A stretch of DNA of 64,000 bases from Deinandra increscens subsp. villosa. Taxonomy: Eukaryota > Streptophyta > Magnoliopsida > Asterales > Asteraceae. Location: positions 23,309,467 to 23,373,466 of the forward strand of contig JBCNJP010000023.1 of assembly GCA_039602395.1 (NCBI GenBank), in the 5' to 3' direction. This document shows positions 10,406-21,005 of the stretch, in pieces (position 1 is the stretch's first letter; the number at the start of each line of letters is the position of its first letter). Below the pieces are notes generated by a model, which had not been told where the DNA came from, did not search any database, and was given only the letters and a program-made list of their open reading frames with translations. A program made the position numbers and the translations under genes.

Positions 10406-11460
10406 CACTACGTCAAAATTCACCTTTGGCCACGGAAAAAAACCGTGACAAAAGGTGTTTGGTCACGTTTTTTTTTTCCATACCAACCGACACCATAGGT
10501 GCCGTGACCATATGTACCCTACGGCCACGTTACAATATCAGTGGCTGAAGCCACCTATAAGCGTGGCTAAAGGGTACCAATATTTGTTGTTGTAATCAAA
10601 CAATTCTTCAGAAAAGCGTGGCCAAAGGGTCCCAACGGCCACATGTGTTTGGTTAACGTGGCCTTTGGTATTTTATGGTCACGTATATTCGTGTTTTAGC
10701 CACATACATTATAAAAATACGTGGCCAAAGGGTTGCTGAAATCATACATTTTGTCACAGTACGCGTGGCCAAAAGGTGGCAACGGCCACGTTAAAATATC
10801 AAAAGCGTGGCCTTTGGTATTATATGGTCACGTATATTTGTGTTTTAGCCACATATGTTATAAAAAACGTGGCCAAATGGGTTGCTGAAATTATAATTTT
10901 TGTCCCAATACGCGTGGCCAAAGGGTGGCAACCGCCACGTTAAAATATGAATAGCGTGGCCTTTGGTATTATATGGTCACGTATATTTGTGTTTTAGCCA
11001 CATATGATTTGAAAAAACGTGGCCAAATGGGTTGCTGAAATCATAAATTTTGTCCCAATAAGCGTGGCCAAAGGGTGGCAACGGCCACATTAAAATATAA
11101 AAAGCGTGGCCTTTGGTATTATATGGTCATGTATATTTGTGTTTTAGCCACATATATTTGGAAAAAGAAAGTGGCCAAAGGGTAGTTGAAATCATACATT
11201 TTGTCTCAATACGGGTGGCCAAAGGGTGGCAACGGCCACGTTAAGATATAAAAAACGTGGCCTTTGGTATTATATGGTCACGTATATTTGTGTTTTAGCC
11301 ACATATAATTGGGAAAAAAAAAGTGGCCAAAGGGTAGTTGAAATCAGATAATTTGCCCCAATAAGCGTGGCCAAATGGTGGCAACGGCCACGTTAAAATA
11401 TAAAAAGTGTGGCCTTTGGTATTATATATATGGTCACATATATTTTCTTAATTACAATTA
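10406..11460. repeat. CACTA subterminal repeats, ~150-bp period
   Basis: GTGGCCTTTGGTA recurs near 10657, 10806, 10954, 11105, 11257 and 11409, a spacing of 148-152 bp. Each unit also holds inverted CGTGGCCAAA sites and a TATGGTCACGTATATTTG block. In CACTA elements such subterminal repeats bind the TnpA-type protein. No ORF. Confidence 0.85.
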
Positions 11461-11646
11461 ATTATATATTAATTAATTAGTATAGAGAAACCTTAAAAAT
11501 CATATATTATAATTAAAAATTAATGTACATACACTAATCATGACGCTGTTCAAAAAGATAACATACGACACTAATCAAAGTTTAATTTCTATAATAATTT
11601 ATTGTCCGTGCTGATCAGCTGCTTCTGCTGGTGCCGTGTGATTTTT
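11461..11646. other. 3' flank of the CACTA gene, AT-rich
   Basis: The stretch separates the subterminal repeats from the stop codon of the minus-strand CACTA gene. It is AT-rich, probably 3' UTR and non-coding element DNA. No clear poly-A signal can be fixed by eye. Confidence 0.4.
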
Positions 11647-12150
11647 CTATTTATCAGATTTATGATTCAGCTGGTTTGGTGTTACGTACACTTTCGTAAT
11701 CTTTGATTTCCCCTGGAAACATATATGACAAATAAAACCGATCAGATATATATATATATATATATATATAGTTAATTAATTAGCGGATACGATTAATTAT
11801 GTAGTAATTACCTGTGGTTGTTCCAGTACTCTTTGAACCGTAGAATGATCAACCGGCTGTGATCTATCTGACTTGTTATTAGAATAAAGGATCATTCGGT
11901 TTATCGGCCATGCAATAATATATTTATTTTCAACCTCCGAAAGCGTTGTTTTATCATCTACTGGGAATGGTAAAAATGTTGCACCCTTTTTGACCTGATA
12001 AACTTTAATTCTACGGCAACCAGGAGGTAATGGACTTCCATGAATCTTCTCATCTTTTTGTTTTGGTAATAATTCAGCCATTCCCACGACGTTCAGTGGA
12101 TCCCCATCCATGTGCAACGTCGCAGTTTGGCTCCCCTGATCAGAAGTGAC

Positions 12151-12243
<93 letters not shown>

Positions 12244-15200
12244 ATTATAGCATATATATAAACAATTAATTAATTAAAGTAAAAAATAGAATACAAAAAT
12301 TGTGGTATATACTAATCTATATACCTCTTGGATTACTGGCTGCAGATCGATAGCAGCTGCAATGGCATCATAATTATTTGGTTTTTCCAACTGATGATCA
12401 CTCTTCTTAGGAGGTACTTTACAAGCTGCAGGTTTTACTGGTTTTGCATGTCTCTTATTCTTTTCCTAAATTGACACCATGTAATTAACTGATTAGTAAC
12501 ATATATATTAATTAACGATAACGTCAAAGCGATTTGTCAAATTTCTAAATTAATTAATTATATATATATATATCTATACTACTATATAATACATATTGAT
12601 CATCGGGGGTATTTTCGTCATTAAATTCCTTAATTTTAAGACGCGTACAAATTATTATGCAATGTGTACAAGCATTTTAGGCATCAAAAATAAAACATCG
12701 TTCTTAAAGAAATCATCAGGTTCAAACGGTGAGGTTAAAATCGGAAATAACCACGGGAACCAGAAGCTGCCTTCGTAAACCACGCTTCTCATCCCGACAC
12801 ACGCTAAGCTGCATTTACTCCTCCCTCCTCTCAATGCCGCAATCTCCAGCGGTATCTCCCCCTCGATTGGGCTTCTTCGTCTTCTTCAGCCGTCTCTGTC
12901 CTCTCGATTACCACATGATTTCAAAAGGGTTTTTGAAATTTGAATACATTATATACGCTCCTCATCTATCCAGAAATCAGAAGCATTTTTCCTCTCCCCC
13001 TTCTCGCGCATCAGAAGCCCGCAGTTGTCCACCGCCGGCCCCTTTTACGGCCAAACGCCGTTTAATCGACGTCGATTGGCGGTGAATGTCGCTCGAAGGC
13101 ATCTGTACTGCTTTTAACAGGTTTGTTTTCTTCTTTATGCTAACAACCTGAATGATATATTTTAGGTTTTTAAAAGAGCCTTCAACAAGCACATGAATCT
13201 GGTGTAGCTTACCCTCCTAATCACCATTTCTCTCTTTTCTCTCTCTGTGAATTTTAATCTGGTGTAGCTTACCACCGGCAAGCATGGGGATGATGTTGTT
13301 AACGGGCGGTGATGGCAAAATCCAGTAATCCACTAACCTGAGACAACATCACATCAGAGGTTAGAGGTATAACTTGTTTAATCCATTTGTGAACTAAAAA
13401 ATAATATAATCGGATTTATATGTTGTCTGTCTTTCTCAATTGCAGATATGGACACACCAAACTTATGTTTGCAAACCATCCAATGGAAAATGTGTAGAGG
13501 TGTCAATTTCAACCAATTTAGTTATGAACGGGTCAATTCAGGTTATCTTTTACCTTTATCATGTCAAATAGCTAAGATAAAAAAGGTTGAATAGGAGAAA
13601 TCTGCCTGAAGTGTATTTCAATATCTATAATATATGATGATTGATTTAGTTTGAATGCAATCTTACAAGCATGCATATTCTATTAACTAAAGCCTCATTT
13701 GATGATTTTATTTACCTTGAATACAAATTTAGTTCGAGACCAGGTTGCTTCGTTTACGCTTTATGAGTGATTGCAGGTGAATTAATGGGATATACACATA
13801 CTACAATCATCAAGTATTGGAACCATGCCTCAGGAGCTTGGGGACGCAAAAGGACTATACCCATTAGAAGGTTGAATAAAATCTTATCTAGAGAAATTCT
13901 ATTGTCCTTGGTTTTTATTTCTCAACTTGCACTCTTGTGAGTATAATTAATTAATTAATTTATCTATTCATTTTTTTGTATAGTCTCTCTATAGTTCATT
14001 TCAGTGATTTTCTATTAATTATTTATACATAAAAAACAGATTGTACATTTGTTATCATACAAAATTAAAGCTTGAGTCCTAAATCAGTTGGTTTGTTTCT
14101 GTTTGGCATGTTGCATCATTTCGGTCAATTTTTTAACGACTAATCAATGTGTGAAGGTTGTTGATTTTACAGAAGTCTTGATCATCCTCTCTTCGTATTT
14201 TTGTTCATCACAAAGCAAAGATACAAAAATAGTAGTTTACATTAAAGGACTGACATCTAACAGTCTCCATCATCATTTAACTTCCGAATACTGGACCTCC
14301 CTCATTGATTTATAGTTTACTTCATTTGATCTTTGACCTCGGATTTTTCTAACAGAACCATTTTATCAATGTAGATTTATAGATATATTTCATCGAGTCG
14401 TCATTTTGTGTCCTCATCAATCTTTTGTCGATCTTGGATTGTGTAACTATTTATAATTCTTTGCAGATTATATCTTCATTGCTTCTCCACATCAACACGT
14501 ATGTGTGGACAACAGGTATGTGTGGGCAGAGTGACCTAAACGAGTTAAGAGGGTATGTATCCTTACAACAGGTTTATTACTGTGCTTTGGCTACAACTGT
14601 AGGAATAAGTAAAGATAACTAGCTTAACAACATATGATATATTATTATTACATCTGATAAGTAGCATTAGTTGTGCAAATTATGTTGCTTCTGTTTTTCA
14701 TTGATAGCAATGTCTTTTGCTATTTTGTTTTTGTAAATGTTTTCTTTTAGTTTTTAGGTTTATAATCATAAAAATTTAATGGGTTTTATTAACGTCTACA
14801 GCTGTGATGACTCCCAACAGTGGATAAATTCTAAAACCATAATGCATTGATATTGTTTCTTAGTCTGACACTCCCAACCTGGTTTTCACGGTGCTTTTCT
14901 AGCTTTGTTGCAAGGTTAGTGTACTTTTTTTCTATTGACATTTAAGTCCATGTGTTTATTATCGGTGGTGTGTTTTGGTACTCACTTAATCCGTAATCAA
15001 TGATGTTTTTTATTTATATGTTGACCAGAAAGGGTCTATTGTTATTCCATAAATATTAAGGTCTGAATCAATTGTGAGAGAACAAATTAAAGCTGAGTTG
15101 GAGGTTTCTATAAAGGAGGTTTTTGTTGTGTTAATTTTAGATTTTTTAGTTTTTTCATCCAAATCGTGTTATGTTTGTGTTGGTATGTTGTAGGATATCT

Positions 15201-18200
15201 GCATACTTTGCCCCTTTTGTTTCCACATTGGTTTCATTTAAAACGTTGAAGAACTGGAGTGAGCATGCTTCTTTTTATGACGGATCTGCAAATGGCATTT
15301 AGAGATGATCCATGGAGGAACAATGTCCTGCTCTTGTATAATTCTGAGGTGTACCTGCAACCTACAGGGGTTATTTTAGCATCTACACAGGTTTGTCCAT
15401 CCTGTTTTTCTTGTCTGTTTGTTGTTTTTATTTGTTAGAAGTTTATACGTTTGGGTACTAAGTATAATGAATTGCACTCTCAGATTTTGATTATGATCGA
15501 GCAGAGCTTTGTCCATTTCTTATTTAATCAACTAATCTCATCTTAGTTTATCGTTCTGTGCTTTTGAATGGACTTCGATGATATGTCCTTAAGTGTACTT
15601 ATTACTTGCCTAAGATTCAAATGAATTTAAATGATCAGTTGCTTTATGTTGTTGAATATTGACTGCCATAACTCTAAAACTTAAATTTATGTTGTTTTCT
15701 ATAAATGATTAGTTGCTTTATGGATTTGGCTTTGATGTCAAGGTTTACAAGTTCTATTGAAAAGAAATCCTTTTTGTACTGGCAGGCCATGGTGATGTTT
15801 TGGTTATCGTAGTTGACCATTTTAAAACACACGTTTTGGTCTCTGTTTTACATCTTAAAGTGTTCAAGTAGACCAAACCGAACATCACCATTCAATCATA
15901 ACTCAGGTAGCTTACATCGAAAGATTTGAGTGAAAAAGTTTTGGATTTTTATGTAGGGATTTTACTCTTTTCGGACTTATTGTTGTGATAATGCTACCAT
16001 AAAGCCTCCTATGTTTCTTTATTAAAAAGTTTGAACTATTTATTAGAATATGGTCTATTGGAGCCTATTTAGCACATTAATCATGATAAATATTGTGTTG
16101 ATGGGTTGATCTGACCCACAGATAAAATGACCTATTTTGTCCCATCCATTTCCGACTTCAAGTTTTTTTGGATGTGCTCATGTAATTCTTAGACCAATGT
16201 AGTAACAAATCTTAGCTTTGTTTCAATCCAGGTATATTAATGTGTCAAACGGGTTGTAACAGGGGTTGGATCCAACAATGTTGTTCTTTTAAAAGGTGGA
16301 GTCACTCTTGAGCGGTCCCAAAAGGTCCAATATGTAATTTTTAACTCAAGGTAACGCCATAATAACCACTGTCAAAGTATTCACAGAAATGGACGTGGAG
16401 ATTTCCTGGTGTCGTTTTCACTGTCCTAACCACATTAAACTTCATTCTATAGGTCAGTAAGCGTACTGATGCAATTTTCCATTTCATTATACTTCATACT
16501 TCTGTCACTTTTATATTGTATCTTGGTTCCACTTACTCTGTTAGGAGGGTACTTAAGGACACGGGCATACCAGATTCAGTTCCATGTTCGAACCAATCAA
16601 CTTGCTAGAGGAATACCTGCACAAGCATACCCGTCAAGGATCTATCTATTGGATGGCAGAGTTTGATCTTCCAGGTTCGTTTCTTTATAATTTCTATGGT
16701 GAATGATTATGGACCTAAACGAGTATCACCTTTCATCCTATCTTCAAATCTTTCTTTATGCATAAATGCTTTAGCCTAAATGATGCTTATGTTTTAATTT
16801 TTTTCCTCTGAAGGACGTGACCATAATAAATAAATATGATGCAACAGGTTGTTAATATATATGGTTTTAATTTTCCAATTGTTAATGGAAGAGAGAAAGC
16901 GTTATACTCCGTGTATTTTATCACAAAACCACCTTTGGCTATCTTATTATATCTAAATGTTTCCAACATATATGCTATAAGATTGTTTGTTAAATAATAG
17001 TAATCTTAACTACAGCTATATTACTAAAGAATGGTGAAAAGGTTTGGGAGCTGAGCTTGGTGTTGGTAATGAATCAATTGATAGCTCTTTTCAGTGTAGC
17101 TAATAAACCACATATACTTTAGCAATGACAATCTATGGGGAGGTTGTACTTTTCTTCTTGACCTTTTACCCGTTATCTCTTCTCAGTCAGAATTTGGTGA
17201 GGTCGTTTTTTTATTTTGAACTTTCTGACCCGTTATGTTTGCTTAATCATCATGTATGTCTTCTACTTGGTTTCTTACTTTTTATAAATCAATATAGTTA
17301 TGACCCTTACTACTCTCAAAGACTTGATAGCTAATCTTTAGAAGACAAGGCAAAAATCTCTCATTTTTATTATTTATTAACATCTTGCTTCCTATGTTAA
17401 TTAGTAGTGAAATGTAATGCTTAATAAATAGTTTATTTTCATATATGCAGGTGCTCGCTTGATAGATTGTAGCTTCTATGGTGTGGACTTGAGCTTGGCA
17501 TATCTCCCGGCTAACTGGAACATGGAAGGGTTAAAGTCAATATGCCTTGTACCACATTTCGCTTTTCGGGGATTAAATGTGATACAGGTCATGGTATGGT
17601 CTGGAAAACAGATCCGATGGTGTTCAAAGAAAGGTGTTCTGGAGCTCATTGAACATCTAGGCTTAAAACTGAATGAAGCATGGGTCTGCAGGATCTGATA
17701 GATAGACGTGTATAATGAGTCTCTCTTCAAAAAATATGTAATGGATGTTCAATAGGGGTTCAATGGAAGACTCTATCATCAAATCTTAGTGATAGGCATT
17801 AAAAAATGGGTCACATACTAGCTTCTGGAATGGAAATGGGTGGAATTATGTTGCTGCTACATGTTAAATCATAGCAGTTTTGGATCTGGATTAGTCAAAA
17901 AGTGAACCAAGGTTGAAGCTAAAGGCAATTGAGATGTCATCTTACCCTATAGGTTTTTTTTTTAAGTTTCTAGCTTTGTCTGTTCTTTTGTGGATTGTAT
18001 CTTGGGACCTTATCGTGTATCTTTGCCAGCTTCTGCTGGGCTTAGTTTTTAATCAATTTACAATTCAAAAAAATAAAAACATTTTGTTTCCAATAACTAA
18101 AAAACCAGAGCATGTAACAACTTTGTGCACGCTACTCTTTAAAGATCCCAAATTCTTTTTGGATTGAAATTTTTGTAACAGTTAAGCTACTTGCAAATAG

Positions 18201-18482
18201 ATTGATTATTTGTTTGTTTATTAGAATGTCATATAGATTAAGGTTATTTTTTTAACGTTATAGCATCGCGCTAACAGTTTTGAATATCATGTTGTAAATT
18301 ATCGTTGTTGTGGTATCCACAAATAGAAGACAAATAACGTGCTATAAACTATTGTCCACCGCAACGATATTACTTGATTCATTGATATACACTGTAGTTT
18401 GTTGTGCCACTGCAACGCGCGAACAGAAGACGAATAACACGCTATACACTGTCGCCGCCGCAACGCGCGGGCACACGGCTAG

Positions 18483-18531
<49 letters not shown>

Positions 18532-21005
18532 AATGAGAACAATTAATAACCCTTCCTTGGAGCAATAACCAAATAACCACATCCTAGTGGTTTGATGAAA
18601 AAACAGGTGCTATGGATTAGTGACATGTGACACTCTTTTTTTTTTCTTTTTCTTTTTAACAGAAAGGGTATAAGGGTATTTTACCCAAAAGAAAAAGTAC
18701 CCCCTCATTTTTAAAACGCTTATAACTTTTTTATCCGATGTCGGTTTTTTATAAAAATTATACCATTGGACTCGTCGCTTTTTTATCTTTAATTCGGATG
18801 TGGTCCCGACTTTTTTCAAAGGTTTTTTTTCAGACGTCCGTATTAACATCAATGCTACAGAAAAAAGGCACCGGTGCTACCCAAAAAAGTCATCAGTGCT
18901 ACTTTTTGTAACATTACATGTCAGTACGGACGTTTGAAAAAAAGTGTCAAAAAATGTCGGGACCACATCTGAATTAAAGATAAAAATGCGACGAGTCCAA
19001 CGGTATTTTTTTAATAAAAAACCGACATCGGATAAAAAAGTTATAGCCGTTTTAAAATGGAGGGGGTACTTTATTGGTTGAGTTAAATGACTAAAATACC
19101 CTTTCTGGAAAAGGAGGGAGAGGGACACTTGTCATGATTTTGATGGTTCAAATGGGTTATTTGGTTATTGCTCCAAACAAGGGTTATTAATAGTTCCACA
19201 CCCTATATATATATATACCACTTCCTGCTCTGATGCCCCAGCAGCACTGGCTGCAGCAGCTGCTGCTTCTGTCATTTTTCTCTTTCTCACCTAAAGACAG
19301 CATCAGCATTTAATTAAATGATCATAGAGCAGTTAGTTATAAGGGAAGTACACAACTGTGTAAATTAAAATAGTTACCCTTTCCTTTTGCGACGCTGTTG
19401 TAGATGGAGGAGTGTGTTGTGATAGAGTCGCAGAAGTGACCTACAATTCAATTAATTAATAAAATCATATCGATCATAACCGGCTAAACATTAGTTAACT
19501 ATCCAGATAACCATTCGGATGAAGTACAAACTTATCATAGCCGGCACAGTTAATTATTAATTATATTTCGGAACAACTCTAACTATCCTGATGAACTTTA
19601 ACTATCCTGATGAACTTTACCTATACTGGTGAACTTTAACTATCCGGATGAACTATAACCAACACGGTGAACTATAACTAGGGACGCATGTTTATCCAGA
19701 TAAACTAGAATCTACCGGATCAACTCTAACTATCCCGATGAACTCTAACTACCCTGATGAACTTTTTACTATCCTGATGAACCTTACCTATCCTGTGGAA
19801 CTTTAACTATCCGGATGAACTCTAACTATCCGGATGAACTATAAGTAGAGACGCATGTTCATCCAGATGAACTAGAATCTTCCAGATCAACTCAAATTCA
19901 GAACTGTTTCAAATCCGTACCTTATCGGCCGACCTTTGAGATGAGTTTGATTGAGTAGATTGTTTCCGCGATGTATTGTGCGCAGAATTGATCATGTCCT
20001 ACGTACAATTAATTCAATTAGTTAATTAATAAATATGCGCTCAAGGGAGATTGATCGTATCAGCAATAATATTTAATTGATCGATAAAAAGTAAAGTATA
20101 TATAATATACTTAATTATAGGTATATATATATATAGTTTGTCCCTTACAGAATTTACCGCTTTATGAACTTGATTATTTTGAATCACGGCCTCCATAAGC
20201 GCCGTAAGCTTATCAATTTTATCATCCTGTGATTTAACCATATCAGTGAGGCGCTCAACCTCTTGATCCTTTTTCTCACGCAGCTGTCTTTCATTTTTTA
20301 GTTCCGCCTCAAGTTTTTCGATCCGTTCTTTCGATCGCCCTTTTGGAGCACCCTGCCAATATCCACGGGAAGTCACTCCATACCCAATACCTTTTAGGTA
20401 TCCACCCCTTTCCTTGCCAAGGACCAATGTCAGGGCATCCGTTCCCGGTTCTACGGTCACAGATCCCGCATTTATCTTTGTTTCATTCTCGGCCTGCAGT
20501 AATATAATTTAGTTAACTTAATGAGGTGCTGTTAATTTTTAACATGTGAATAATTAGGTATATATATAGCAATTAAACTTACTATATCATCTGCTACGCC
20601 CTTCACCACAGGCGTTTTGTATTCCCCCTCTTTATTTACCCTTCCTTTCCTCCACATAAACGATCGAGAGGGGAATTCATCAGCTGCTATTTCTTTGTTT
20701 TGTACCTTGTATTATAATAATAATATATATCAGACTTGAAACATACATTGCACGTTCTTAACCATGACTGGGTGTAACACACTTAGCTTATTACCAGTTT
20801 TTCTCTCAGAAAGACGTGTCCTCCCCGCCACATTGAATGATCATAAGTATAATTTGCTCGAACCTTTTTTCCACTCTTTGACGCAGCCTTTTCAACAGAA
20901 CAGTAGGATATATAATTATAATCTCATTAATTAACACTTATTAGCTTTAATTAATGAAATCTGCAGTTTGAATTGAATAAAAACCTCGAATTCTTCAGAT
21001 CTTGT
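11647..21005 (-). CDS. Spliced CACTA accessory gene with Transposase_24-like domain, 5'-truncated
   Basis: Reading by eye with GT/AG sites gives an exon stub and nine exons: 21005-20985 (cut by the gypsy LTR), 20887-20795, 20705-20583, 20493-~20158, 19998-19921, 19440-19378, 19290-19219, 12465-12325, 12135-11812 and 11712-11647 (stop TAG). Most exon lengths are multiples of three and all read open in one frame. The first exons read RSEEFE, KKVRANYTYDHSMWRGGHVF, then PSRSFMWRKGRVNKEGEY and DALTLVLGKERGGYLKGIGYG, as in the plant En/Spm transposase-associated domain (Pfam Transposase_24). A heptad-like coiled coil (ERIEKLEAELKNERQLREKK) follows, then Ala-rich and Lys-rich exons. The 12135 exon has GSPLPPGCRRIKVYQVKKGA, like the domain common near the end of CACTA second ORFs. 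The role is probably binding and regulation of CACTA ends, not catalysis. Intron 6 holds ~6.6 kb of nested elements. The start codon is missing. Confidence 0.75.
12151..12237. repeat. (AAT)n microsatellite, ~29 units
   Basis: Perfect ATA/AAT triplets within an intron of the CACTA gene (between the exons at 12325 and 12135). Confidence 0.97.
12729..13085 (+). other. CG-rich, exon-like island near the Helitron 5' end
   Basis: An open plus-strand stretch of 118 codons is C-rich (TCTCCCCCTCG, CCACCGCCGGCC) and unlike its AT-rich surroundings. It looks like plant 5' UTR or first-exon sequence, perhaps captured. I do not recognise the peptide and the ATG is not convincing. Confidence 0.3.
15265..15392 (+). 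pseudogene. Exon-like fragment inside the Helitron, unrecognised
   Basis: The plus strand reads MTDLQMAFRDDPWRNNVLLL and then YNSEVYLQPTGVILASTQ, immediately followed by a GT splice-donor-like site (GTTTGTCC). The composition is protein-like but I could not place the family. It may be an exon of a captured host gene. Confidence 0.35.
17459..17698 (+). pseudogene. Exon-like ORF in the Helitron 3' half, unrecognised
   Basis: 79 codons from an ATG just after an ATATATGCAG splice-acceptor-like site. The peptide (SFYGVDLSLAYLPANWNMEG, VMVWSGKQIRWCSKKGVLEL) has balanced composition, but no family is recognised. It may be a captured exon. Flanking DNA is AT-rich. Confidence 0.35.
18483..18529. repeat. 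(AT)n microsatellite
   Basis: Alternating AT between the Helitron end and the fold-back element. Confidence 0.95.
18530..19204. mobile_element. Fold-back element with long inverted arms
   Basis: The left arm starts GGAATGAGAACAATTAATAA and the right arm ends with its imperfect complement (TTATTAATAGTTCCACACCC). Complementarity continues inward through TTGGTTATTGCTCC, TTATCCGATGTCGG, CGACGAGTCC and GGGACCACATC, up to a centre near 18860, so nearly the whole 675 bp can fold. Flanks are AT repeats, so a 9-bp target duplication (ATATATATA) is possible but cannot be proven. It has no transposase; the end structure suggests a MULE-type or Foldback non-autonomous element. Confidence 0.75.
19556..19880. 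repeat. ~20-bp minisatellite in a CACTA intron
   Basis: More than twelve imperfect copies of AACTATCCTGATGAACTYT lie between the CACTA exons at 19921 and 19440. A larger block ending GACGCATGTTYATCCAGATA occurs twice (about 19683 and 19851), so there is a higher-order period of about 168 bp. Confidence 0.8.

Larger units (their letters stand above)
12573..18482 (+). mobile_element. Non-autonomous Helitron, 5.9 kb
   Basis: The left end is TCTATACTACTATATAATAC, a plant-type Helitron 5' end. The right end is CACACGGCTAG, with the GC-rich hairpin CCGCAACGCGCGG about 10 bases before the CTAG terminus. The host bases are A on the left and T on the right, with no target duplication, as expected for insertion at AT. 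No Rep/helicase or RPA ORF is present. The interior is AT-rich with short exon-like islands (see the 12596-13085, 15265-15392 and 17459-17698 entries), so it may carry captured gene pieces. Confidence 0.82.
10406..21005 (-). mobile_element. CACTA (En/Spm) transposon, one half, with nested insertions
   Basis: The left terminus reads CACTACGTCAAAATTCACC at 10406, followed by ~1 kb of subterminal repeats with TTTGGCCACG sites in both orientations. A minus-strand Transposase_24-type gene ends at 11647 and runs to 21005, where a gypsy LTR cuts an exon. The Helitron (12573-18482) and fold-back element (18530-19204) lie in one intron. The main TNP2-type transposase and the other terminus are not in the window; they would lie beyond the gypsy element. 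Confidence 0.85.

Noticed and set aside
12977..13192. Minus-strand ORF at the Helitron CG-rich island
   Set aside because: It overlaps the better plus-strand frame and has no recognisable motif.
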